From assembly GCA_036850595.1 (NCBI GenBank), contig CM072154.1, forward strand, positions 18,049,330 through 18,113,329: 64,000 nt of DNA, given 5' to 3'. Positions 12,201 to 24,715 of this stretch are shown piece by piece; within the stretch, counting starts at the first letter, position 1; every line of letters starts with the position of its first letter. This DNA comes from Rhyacichthys aspro (taxonomy: Eukaryota; Chordata; Actinopteri; Gobiiformes; Rhyacichthyidae). The notes beneath the pieces are model-generated. The model was given only the letters and a program-made list of their open reading frames with translations. It searched no databases and was not told the DNA's origin. A program made the position numbers and the translations under genes.

Positions 12201-15200
12201 TTTGCAAACCCACATTCGCTCGGCCTCACTTCTTTCTTAACTTCTGTCCAGAGTTCCTTCGCTCGCTCTTTTTCTGCCCCATCCCTGTCTTTGCACTGGG
12301 TGTACTTCTCATCTAAAAGTCCTGCTGTACTCTGAGCTGGACTTTCTCATCTCATCTTTCGCAGATAGGGCTGGGCTAATCTGCTCCGACCCCTTCAGGT
12401 CACATTAAAGGTCGGCCAGCTTCACTTCCTAAATCTGTCTGGGCCACATTTCAACATAGAGAACAAAATGTTGTTCAAGTTGAGTAAGCATTTTCCTCAA
12501 ACGTGAATTAAACATGTCGCTTGCAGACATCTCGAATCCTTCCTTATTTTTATTGTGTTGCACAGTATACAACAGTATACAAGCCTGGCCAGTGGTGTCC
12601 GTCTGACACATCTCTCATTCTGACTTCAACTGATTACTACCAGACCAATCACAACGCTTTAGCTAAAATGGGGCGGGCTTTATGTGATATTGTGTTACTC
12701 TGATTGGCTGTGTGTTATTCAGATTGTGTCGGTCCAGAAGCAGTTTATTTTGCATTTGTTGGTACTTTCCCTTGAGTTCCTTTTTTTGATTTTTTGTCTG
12801 TCAAACTGCAGACTCACAACTAAAAAAACAAACTAACTCTTTGTATAGAATTGACTTAGTATGACTGGCCAGCCTCACAATATGCAACACACTTATGTTT
12901 TTTTTAGACAGTAAACAAACTCGGCTGCGGTTTAAGAAAGACACCATGGCATTTTGTAAATATACAATGTAAAAAATGTCATTGATGTAAACACTAAAAT
13001 AAACCACCTGGTTGTTCCTGTATTTTATAATAGTATATAACTATACTGTATCAACCATTTTTTTCTAAACCATGTTATTACTCTGATCATTAAATGAAAT
13101 TTAAATTTTCAATATGGCTTGTTACAGATAAATGTGACCTCAAGGAAAAGTAATGCCCCCAATGTAACTCTGTGACTTTTACATGAAACAACAAAGCCAT
13201 AAAGTCAGTAAAAGCTTAGAAGTTGTTTTCTTTGGTAATTGACATAAAATGGAAGAATTGACCCCTCATTTTAAGGTCGAGTGTTTTCATTCGGGAACAT
13301 ATCTGGCTAATCCTGCCTCATCTTATGCCATGTGTAAAATGTTTTCTTTGCACTGGGATTTTCAGGTCACTTTATATGAGACTAAACTTCATGTGTCGGT
13401 ACTAAAAATGTCCTGTATGTATGACGTGTGTTGTTGGTGTTGTGCAGAACCGGGGGCGCCTGGCTGAGAAGCGCACCATCCCACTCCCCCCAAACCGGGT
13501 GCCAAAGAAGGAGCTGGCCTCCATCTTCAGCAGTGACGACAGCGAAGGCAGCGAGCGCGCCAGTGGGGACCATGCCCACATCAAACAGGAGGACGAGCTG
13601 CATTTCAGTATCATGAGAAAAAGGTGAGACGTAACCTCTGAAATCTGTGTTCAGCATTAAAGCAGTGCTCTCTGCTTTTGTGCTCTTGACACGTGTCATT
13701 ATAATGTGTTATTCTGCTTTATAACTCTGGTGTGTGTTGTGAAATGTCACCCTAGCCTCAGACTTGTCACTTTTGCAGACTTCTCTCAAAAACAGAGTAA
13801 TACGTCCTGTTTTGTTTGCTTTTTTTCACATCCTGTTTAAAAGTGAGGCGTCGCCTAATAATAAAAATTAGTTGTTGTTGCTTTAAAGTGGATTTGGTGT
13901 AATTTTGAGGTGTTAAAGGCTTGTTTGAAGAGGCTCACAAAAAAGCCATATTTTAAAAATACACTTACAGCTTTTCTTTGCACTGTCTAATGGAAGATGT
14001 GCGCTGAGCTCGGAAAGTGTTAATTGGTTTGTTGTTTGCATTTGTAACTGCTTCTGCCAAGACTCAGTAAATCTGTCCCGACTTGATATTGACAGACCGC
14101 TTCACTGAAATCACTGCTGTCTCCTTCAGCCAAACTGCAGCGCTCGGAGCGGTTTCACTGGAAAGTTATGATAAATGCATGTTAACACTGCATTGTTGAC
14201 TGATTTCAACAGATTTTTATCAAGTAACGGAAAATAACACCAAATAAGTGAAAATACAGAAAATAACAAGCTGATTAAACATGATTTATTTATCGTGACA
14301 ATTAAATATAAATCATTAAATGGCTGACTAATTCTCACAACTGAATTGTTCAACCCTGGGTTTTATTCTGCGCTCATTAGTCACATAATTCAAAGTGCTC
14401 ACTAAAATGAAGGCAGCAGCAGTGACTCATTAAGATGGATCCAGTGTGTGCTGATGATGGTCCTCCTCGACTGAGGTAAAGGATTATTTAATCATGACAT
14501 TTGTATTCTGCAATAATCAAGACGATGTTTTGTTTCGTGCGATTCAGACTCAGATAATGCCGAGCTGTTCATTGATTAACCTCAGACGTCCCCAGCTGCA
14601 TCATGAGCAGTCTGTGCAACCTCATTACAGGAGGGGATGTTTTTCATTTCTTGAGACTTGCGTGTGACACGGCGGACAGCGTGGCAACTGCGAAGCTTTA
14701 AATGGATCCACTAACCTCGTTTAAGAGGGCTTCCCCTCCCCCTGACACTTGTGCCGCTGGCGTGTTAAGATGATAATGAATTTAAAGAACACTTATGACT
14801 AATATGTCAGGCTTTTACCCTTTGAAAGGCGACGGACTCGCTGGAGCCGCAGCTCCAGTCTGTCCTGGGCATCCGTCTCAGCCTGGCTTTATCCCCCAAT
14901 GTGAGTCTGGATGAACGGGATAATGGGATGTCCAATCACGGAAATGTGATTTCCATTGACCGCAGCTTCGTAAGTGAGTCGTAGAAGGGTCTTAACAAAT
15001 TGGATTTGGCCAATGGATGTGAAAAATACAGGGCTCTGTATACATGAGTGTATCTGTGCTGGCTCATCCACACATCATCAGGGCCCACTCGGCCTGTACC
15101 TGCCCACTGTAAAAGTCATCTGTCACTCAGACTGTCACAGGTCTGTTTTACATGAGGCTATGGATCAGGGCGACGTCAACACTTATTCATTTATTTAAAA

Positions 15201-18200
15201 AAACTGAAAATTCTTAAAATGACCAGAATTATTAATTCCAGCCAATACTTGCCTCACTTCATTTGGAACTGACTCAAGGACAGGCCAGTATAAAATCTTA
15301 CTGTTTTTCTTTCCTCCAACAAATCACAGATCACCACTACAGGCAGCAGACTTTAGTACTGACAGTTTTGTTTAAGTAAGTCTTTGTTTGTTCTAAAACA
15401 AAAAACTAATTATGAAAATGGAAGTTTAAGTGTAGGTTTGTTACTTAAGTATTTCTCTTTCTGGTGTAGAAGTTTTACTTTAGTGATTATTCTGAAAACA
15501 TCACAAAAGGATGTATTTGGGAGCTCCTGGAGACTGAGGAGTCAAAGCCGAATGTTCGTCCACAGAAACACTAGTATCTCCTCCTCAGTGCCTCGGTCTG
15601 CTGCTGGTTGTTTATATGTGACTCAGTTGTTAACACTGATTTATGGATTTCATCTCAGAGACTAAATATTTAATAGCGGTAATTTAGAATTTAGTGTCTG
15701 ACTTAAGGGAAAAGCAAAGCCCACTTTACCATTTATTTCAGATAACCAGTGTTTGATATCAAAATTGCTGACTCAGAGTCTGGGTAATTATTATGCAGCA
15801 GCTGTGCTCCATGTGCTACAAATACTTCAAATGTGAAATGGTAAAGAAAATGGCTCTAAAACTTTGATTTCCTGCGGATGTCTCTTCATTCAGAGCTGAT
15901 CAGCTCTAAATGCGTTGGGCCCTGTCCCGTCTGTTGGTCTGGCGTCGTGTCCTCGCTGAAACTGAGTCTGTGCCTGTAAAGGGTCAGGGACAGTGTGAAA
16001 TTACTGGAAATGGCTCTCCCCTAAAGGAGTAATTAGTCAGGCTGGAGCTTTTATTGCTTACTGGAGAAGATTTCCACTTTCAAAAAAACTCTTGTTTACA
16101 CTGGTTTCCCGTGACAACAGAGTCACACCAATTTTGCGCTTGAATAGACCGTGGCTTGCAGCTAGAAATGTGTTGTTTTCTACGATTTTCCAAACACATG
16201 ACCGCTGATGTGACGACTGATCCTGTTCGACTGGTTTATCCTCACTTTTATTGATGGTCAAATTTAGAAGCATTTCATAATATGTGTTAAATCAACTTAA
16301 CTGCATTAAATTAGAGGAATTTTTCATTTAATTTGGGCACAATCAAAGTCACTGAGGACCACTTTCGTAAATGAAATTGACTTAAAAATTATAATTTGGA
16401 AAAAAAAAATTATATGTACATTTTTGAACCATATAAAGCCTTCAATATTCAACAAGTCATGTATATGTGTTGTAAATGTTGAATCCCATTACATTTTATC
16501 TTTCATATTTTTACACATTAAATTTAATCAAAATTTCAGTTTTAGCAGTAGATGATTAAACAGCAAGTGGCACTACCTGATTTTACTTTTTACAATCTCA
16601 GTCTCTACCACCAAAAAGAAAGAAAAAAGAATTTTCTTCTGCAAAAATACATTTAACATCAAACTGTTTAGAGCTTAGCGTAAACGTTTTGCTTCAATTT
16701 AGACGTTAAAACTGAAGCATTGGATGATCTTTCTCTGTCTCATTAAATACTGAATTATCAATATTTATCTTCGTTTCACGTCATCTTTTTTACTCTGTTT
16801 ATGTTTTCTTTTTTACTCTGTTTCACTCTCAAAAGACATATTTAGCACTGAATATACACCTTCTCTATTTTCAGCAGCTATTACTTCCTGATTGACCTCA
16901 GTGTCGACCAATGACAGTGTTCCTTTTTCCAGAAGTGAGCTGTAATTGGCCAAAGCTCCTAATCCTTGATAATAAAGCCAAGATGACGTCTTAAGTTCTT
17001 TGCCGTCAAAAAGCTAACATGTTGCTAGTTTTTACCTTCTTTACATGTATTTAAAACCTCACCCTCTAAAAACACTCAGCATAATTCCTGATCCTGATTG
17101 GACAAAAGAGGATGGGATACTTAACACTGTATATTCATGAGCAGAGGGAGTGGGACAGCCATGTTACTGACAGAACATTTTGTAATGATGGTCCAGATAT
17201 GTCCAAAGTCTATCACATACTTCTTATTTTAGATGTGAGAAATGACTACTAATTTGATATCTTTTATATTATTCTAATTTCCTTTGCTACAGGGCCCAAT
17301 ATCAATTAACCAATTAAATTTTTGTTAGTAGATAGTAGCATATAGTAACTTTTGAAAGGCCAGATTTTGCCTCAGGGTCTTCACTTAAACATGCACCAAT
17401 ATCTTTTTTTTTTCGTTCCGTATTTTCATTATGCCTTTCCATTTTCTCGGCCGCTGTATCGACCTCGTGTCAAATCAGGAGCAAAAGAACAACAAGGAGA
17501 AACTCAACCAAGCTATCCTGACTTATTTATGTATCTATTTCTGTATTTATTCATTCCTCCTTTCTGCTCGCTGGCTTCTCAGTTGTGGGTGTTCTTTTGA
17601 TCCAGGTGTGAACAGAAAGACAATGGTTTGTTTTGTGTATTGTATCAGTCGACCGCTTACAGCTCTTTATTGTATGTCTTTAATGGAGTTACTGTACTTT
17701 TTTATGGCTTTGCGTCAGTTCTACCTTACACTACCTTCTGCTGCAGTTGCTGGTTATTGCTCACAACCTGCTGGTGGAGTCTGCTGTGGGCCATGTCCAG
17801 GTTGGAGTCGGCGTTGGAAAGGCACATGGTTTAAAGAGGGAACAGAATAAGCCCTGAGAGCAGCAGATGTTACACACCTCTGATAGTTTTCAATCCCTCG
17901 GCCTGTCTTGCTCTCTCGTTACTTTCTGTCTCAGTGCTGGTGTGAGACATGGCGACAGGGAGCTTCGTACCTGTGCCAGCTCACACAGTGACCTCCGGAC
18001 CTGCCACTTTAGCCTCTCCTGCCAGTGTCACAGCAGGGCACCTCTGAGATCTACACACACGTAATGAGCCTGTCAGGAGGAGGCTTGTGTTTAGTCTTTC
18101 AGTGGATCACAATTAAAAAACTTGAAGAATGTCAGTGGGTTATTATATCATTACCCTGACACACGCTGGAGCCACATTTACTTTATTTACTTCACTGTAA

Positions 18201-21200
18201 AGCAGCCAAGAAAAGTTCAGATGTAATATTCCTTCCTATGTTTCTATTGCAGCATAAGTTCAGATGATAAATGATCTTAAATGAGCATGAACTAAGGCTA
18301 TATTTACACAACAACAGAGCAACTTACCTGCTTTTATTTGATTAAAAAAAGTAAAACTGAACCAAGTTGCTATCTCAAAATACCTTGCATTACATTAAAC
18401 TGCAGTTTAGAGCTGACATTAACTTTAGTGTTTGACCGATGTTATCCTCATTTCGTTAAACATTAAACACACTGTATATATATATTTTTTTTTTGTTTTT
18501 ATTTTCACACTTTCACTGAGGAAGCAGACACAGCCAGCACTGGAATAGACACATTTTCAATAGGAATCACCGTCGCCATTGACTCAATGTTGACAAACTG
18601 AGTAGACCAAGAGCCAATGGGAGTGTCCCTTATTCATTAACCCAGTGTTTGCAAGCGTGTGATTGGACAAAGCCTGCCTTCACAAACTGAATATTTTAAT
18701 CTATTAAAACAGATAATCCTTATTCTAATATGCTATCAGGTGATTAAACTGTTTTGCTCAATTTAAATAAAAAAGTTGCACACTCTAAGGTTTTTTACTG
18801 CTGTATATGGTCGACAGACAGGGCATTAAGCTAAAATAACTTTAAGGAGGATTATATTCATGCTACTAAAGGTTTAAATTGGGTGATACATTAAAACATT
18901 GTCCACAGAAATATGTAATGTCCCTGAGCTCTGTGCTCCTGTCTCTGAATGTTGGGGGATCCATGTCCGATTGTGTATCTTAACACACATTAGCCCCGGC
19001 TGTGTCTAGGTCAGTGTCTGTGCCGGGGATGAAGGGATGGTATTGACCGCTGCGGGATGAGCTGAGGATGAGATGATTGTCTCCGGCGTGCACCTGGCCG
19101 ATAAGACTGCGGCTCATGTCCTTCTTAACTATCGAGCCTCACAGCCGTTCTCTACAAGGCCTCCGTCCTTCCCGCTAACCCCAGCCTTAGGAGCTCCTTA
19201 GGGAGCGCTGACTCAGGTGACTGGGTTTTAAACACCGTCCCAATCCCCCTCCCCTCCATCTCCCAGGTCTGTAATATGACCTTGCCTCCACCTAAAGATA
19301 GCGCGGAGGAGGTGAGGAAGGGCAGAGGTGGGTGTCTATCGGACTAGGCCCTCATTAGCCCGAGCCGAGGCGGGACAGCTCAGGAAAAGTGCGCTAATTA
19401 CCCCACTAACAATGTCCTTGCAGTTCATAGCTTAAAGCGGCCCCTTCGCCATCCGATAATAACCCCATAACCTCTGTGCGTAGTTCAGGATGGCATTATG
19501 ATGATCACTTTGAGTGACGGCCAGCGCTCCACTGACGGAGGGTTAGCTCATAATGTCATATTTTTAGTTGGAGTCACTGCTGATGCATTATTACATGGCT
19601 AAAATGGCACAATTAAAAGAACTACTCTTTATCTCATTTACTTTTTAAAGAAAACCATTGCCTTTTCAGACACAGATAGCTACTAATTTTAGTAAGTTGT
19701 TTTCTAAAATGGAGTCTGTCATTAGTTTAAAAGTTTGCAGTCACTGCCCAATCAAGCGTCTCTCTGCTAAGCAACCAGTAGTGGGGTTTTTTGTCCCAGA
19801 CTTTTTTCTCTCTGAGTCATTGCTGCTGTGACTGAAAGGTGACTGGGTGTCGGCATTAAGCCCTCCGCACCAGCCCTCATCTTCTCAGTTGGCGTGTGGA
19901 AAACAGCCTGGCGACCGACAGCCTGACATTACAGCAGCAGCCTGTAATCACGGGGCTGTAAAAACCCAAATGCAGCAGCCGCAAACAGTGTGGCCTCGTC
20001 ACAGCGGTGGCAGCTCAGAACCATTCACCGCTTCTGTCCCGTAAACTCTGCATGCCGTGTCATAACCGGACCCCCTTCAAAGATCACTCTGCTTTCAATA
20101 AAGTGGACGGCTAAACCTATAAACGAGGTTTCCACGACATTGGAAATACAACAATGTCAAGTCTTTAACGTCATGCTCCGTCAGTGTGTACAGTAACATG
20201 TTGTCATCATGAAATCAAAATGGACACAGCATAAATATCAGAAATGACTGTTTAAAGATTGTTGATATGATGGTGGGTCTATCTACACACAGTCTCACTT
20301 GCAGCTAGGTGGCTTTAGCATGACCCAGTGCAAAAAAAAATCTTAAATAGAGCAGGATAAAATATTAATTAGGAGAATAAACCAGATTTTTACCTTATAC
20401 AAGCTCTAAAGGATGTTCACTTGGTAAGCACTAAAAACAGGAACAGGAATGACATTGGCGAGTAATATTTAAATAAGAAAACAAAGTGTTCTGGTATTTG
20501 CAAGGGAAATTCATCAGAGTTAGCTGTAAATATACCGACCTGCCTGTTTGCTCATACTGGCACAAACTCCAGAGTAAACAACAGGATACTTTGACCTTTT
20601 GAGTATTTAAAGCAGTACAGACTCCGGGTTTTAATTTAGTGTTACAAATATTCTGTGACAGATATGAATTTTAGTCCCTTGACACTGGGATGGTACAGTA
20701 CAGGTTGGTTCTGGTGCATTTCCATTATACAAAGGGGTTCGAAGCGTCCCTAAAAAGCGAACTGTACCGTACCACTTTGCTAGGGGTCCCAGCTTTGTGG
20801 TCCACTTTGGGAGGGGCGTAGGTAAACACTGCAGTCAGCTGATTGGACGATACATAATCCTCACTTGAGCTAAATGTTTTTAAAATAAATTACACCTTGT
20901 TTTACACCATATTCAAACAGATAACATACTAAATATTGTATTTTTCCCAACGACAAAGCTAGAGTTTATTATCAACAGCTGTTTTTTCGGTTTTATGAAT
21001 TTAAACATTGCATAAATTTAGTGTTTTGAAAGATGGGAATAAACAGGAAGCCGTTTAATGTTTACTGCAGTGGCTGTACCTCTAGCTTCTCGCTGCTACA
21101 ACAGATGTATTCTCTTTTTATATTAACTGTGGAAAAACGTGCCTCTTGAAGGGGTTACATGTACCAAACTGCTCCATCCTGACCCGATCTGTCCCGTCCC

Positions 21201-24045
21201 ATCAGTACAAACTAGGCTTTTGACACACTCTGCGTTTTCTCGCCTTATTGTGTCATTAAACTGTGAAATATGCCAGGTTATTCCATGTGCTAGGTTATAT
21301 TTTAGACAATCCCATTCAGCTACCCCAAAGCATAAAGACATAAGTGTTCCTAACATTGTGTGGCTGTAATTGAACTACTCCTGCCCCATTACCATACTCC
21401 CTGTAAATGCTAAGCAGCTATTTCCCATCATTATGGCATTTACTGTGATCAGGATGGTAATCAGATTGTAAATAAAATACCTCCATGGCACAGTGTGGTG
21501 GGTGTGGGGCATTTAGAGACGACTGGCCTCTACCAAATCTCTATCCAATCTGGCAAGTCTCCTCCTGCTCATTTGGACGGAGAGACTGTACCATAAAGAT
21601 GAATATGATGGAAATAACAAAAATACCTCCAAATTCATGCTAAGAATAATCGAAGGAAGTACTTACAGTTATATTTGGATGATATGAATACTACGTCTGT
21701 GGCTTACAACTGGACATAAACCCTGATCGCTCATTTCAGATTGTTTAACGGCCATGTTCCTCTAAAATAGCTGTCGGCTGCTGCAGTAAAAAAGACACAT
21801 AATGAGGTTTTAAGCGGCTGAACTACTTATGAATGTGAATATCTTCGTTAATACATCTTAATATGGAAGATGAGAAGGGATGAGACCCAAAAGTGCTGGA
21901 TGCAGTAGTCTGTCACAGCGTGTTACATAAACGCAGAGCTGAGCGGCGGCTGACACAGAGCCACTGGTAGTCACAGTCTGAATGGAGATGTAGTACTATT
22001 ATAACTGCGCAGATGGAGTGGTTCTGTAGCAGTAGTTGGATTTTTTGGTGCTAACGGTGTATTTGTTTTGTGTTGCAGTCGAGAAAGTGACCTCTCTACG
22101 ATCATCTCCAACTTGCACCACACCAGGCAGCACGGGACGCCAGAGGGCCAGTCCGCCTCTGACCGCAGCAGCTCCGGACAAACAGGTACTGCAGTGTTTT
22201 CAAACCCAAATATAATGTTAAACCGGATACCATGTAGGAACTGAATCTTTTGAAGCCTGTCGAATCAGTTGCTTTGATTATTTTTGGCACCATATTTACC
22301 TTTTAGCCTCTCTTTGTCCCTCGTTCCACACGTTGGGCCCATGGGCCTTGGGTTGGTTCTGTCTGGACGAGGAGCACTGGGTTGTGTCTCTTTTGCGTCG
22401 CCTGTTATTTTTTCAGTACCTCACCTTTTCCCCTCCCCTGGCACATGTAATTATTCCATTACCCATTTAATTCACTCTAATTTGTGTGATTGGGAGAATT
22501 TAACATAAGCTTATTACTCATTCCTGATGGTCGCTCTCAAGTTGATTACTTAATGTTCTTCCCACATTTCCTGCTGCACTCCAGGATTTTTGCTAAAGCC
22601 CCTGTTTTAAATTACCTCTGAATAAATAGCTTTGTTTGCCATTAATCCATTTTCATGTGAGCAGAAGAAACCCGGCGTGTGTGCTAAGCTGAGAGCTTTT
22701 CCTCCAGCTTACAGACACAACACAGACAGCATTTAATCACGGCTATTTGTCAAGTAGCTTGTACGAGGATATTGTGCAGCGACTGAGGACATATGGCTGT
22801 AAAACAACTCATGGATAACGCTGTTTGGTGTCGTGTGGGTATTTCTGCTACATTTTATTTGCTTATTATCATACATATGTTCAGCTAGTACTGTTTCTCT
22901 GTTGGCCTTTTACTTTATTACACAAAGTTTTATGTGTCCTTTGTTGTCATAGGTTTAGCACCTATTAAACTTTCCAAACCATTTCCAAATCAATGTTCTT
23001 AAAGATCTTAAAGCAAGTGAAATTTCAATAACAGTGGCCATCTCTTACCTCCTTTTGCCTGGACTTGACCCTTTTATCCCATTAGCCTGTGGCACAGCAA
23101 GTGGCATCATCAGGCCAGACCCAACACCTCTCCAGCCCCTCTCTGTGCACTCATCTCTGTGTCTGCCAGATTAATTGTCCATACGGTGTATCAGAATGGG
23201 TGGGTGCAAGGTGCTGGGTATTAGATACTGCTCAACAGCTACTGCCTAAAACCTGAGTTTGGTAACAATTGCAACAAACAAGTTCCAATGAATGAACTCA
23301 TACACTTAAATGGAAGTTGCTGAAGCTGGTTTCCACCAATGGGACAAAATTAAGATCCAAAAAGAAAAAGAAAAACAACACAAGAATAGAAAAATATTGA
23401 TATATAAGTTACTAAGACATTTTTGAAGTTTTCACATTCGCAGAAATGGTCTTCTTTACAAAGTTGTAGAGGTAGAAATAAAAAGTGTCCCGCGGAGAGG
23501 AGGGAGGGCACGCTGCAGCCGGAGCCAGAGGGGGTCCGAGGCCCTAAAAGCTGTTCGTTTGAGCATTAAAGGGAGATTTAAGAGGCTGTATAAGCGGCTC
23601 GCTCGGTGTCTGTAAACAAGTCCAATCCGATCAGCCGCTGGCTCTAATACTGTCTGCAGTGAAATGAGATGCACACATTCACAAACACATGATCATACAC
23701 TAATAAAAGCTGGTTAGACAGATGCATGCCCACGTTAAATCAACCCTGCGTCCAAATACAGAGGTGGGTGTCATGGAGATAAAGTTTTACAATGGATTAT
23801 GTGACTCAGGGAGCAGTTTTCTCTTTGTCCAAAAGAGGTAAAAAAAACCCCAAAAATTATATAAATAATAATAGACATCTAATATTTATTTATGTGAGAG
23901 AAATAAAGGAGTGTACAGAAAAGATGAAAACGGAGACACAGTGATGGAAGAAACATTTGGAAACAGAGGCAGAAGAAGAGAGATGAATGAGTGCAGTGGT
24001 GCTGTCAGGGGAGGGCCGCAGTCGCTGTGGCGGCTGTGTGTGTTC

Positions 24046-24076
<31 letters not shown>

Positions 24077-24677
24077 GGTCAGAGGAAAGGGAAGCAGGCT
24101 TGCTGGGTCCTCTCTGCGCCGGAGTGGGCCGTTAATTAAATCTGAGGGACAGACGGGAGGGCTGCCTCCCCCTCCTCCCTCTCGCTCTCTCGCTGCCGCT
24201 GGCGAATGTGAGGCTGTGAGGAGGGGTGGGGGGTGGGGGAGGCGGGCGCCGGCGCTCTGAGTCTGGCTGCCTGTGGAGACTGTAAACCGTGGCTCTGCGG
24301 TCAGACCGGAGACTCAAACAGGCAGATAAGGTGTTTTTGGACCGCCGCTCTCTCTCCCGCTCCTGCCTCAGACTCCCACAGGCAGTTACTGCTGTGGGTG
24401 TGTGTCTGTGTGTGTCTGTGTGTGTGTGTGTGTGTGTGTGTCTGTGTGTGGTTGGGGGTTGTAGCAGCGATTTGGGGCTTAAGCACATTTTTGTGTGTGC
24501 AGTTGTGCATGTGCACCTTTCCGTGTGCGGTTTTAACAAATGCCTGGGTTTAGAAGTTTGCGTGTGAATCTGAAGCTCATGTTTGTGCAAAGCACAAATG
24601 AGGATTACTGTTTACCAGCTGCTTATTACACGATTATGATGAAAAAATATAAAAAATAAGCAAAAGTAAATGACCAA

Positions 24678-24715
<38 letters not shown>

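Larger units (their letters stand above)
1252..13447 (+). other. samd11: samd11 intron, 12.2 kb
   Basis: No coding exon is supported here: open frames on both strands are short, low in complexity and without recognisable domains. Contents: GT-rich tracts near 1990-2070; a CpG/GC-rich, GT-tailed block at 6000-6310; a CA repeat and CpG-rich block at 7790-8060; a tRNA-derived SINE at about 8475-8640; a hAT-like element with an internal 21-bp minisatellite at 10566-11062; and one copy of a diverged dispersed repeat at 12643-12877. The remainder is AT-rich intronic sequence. Confidence 0.8.
13624..22078 (+). other. samd11: samd11 intron, 8.5 kb
   Basis: No coding exon recognised. Two stretches stand out as candidate conserved noncoding DNA by their balanced composition and homeodomain-type words: about 14560-14900 and 18930-19560. 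A fish-type dispersed repeat occupies about 20680-21126. Short open frames elsewhere are low-complexity or unsupported. Confidence 0.8.

Noticed and set aside
24132..24590. 152-residue minus-strand frame in 24132-24590
   Set aside because: It is His/Thr-rich because it translates a CA/GT microsatellite. There are no domains and no splice context.
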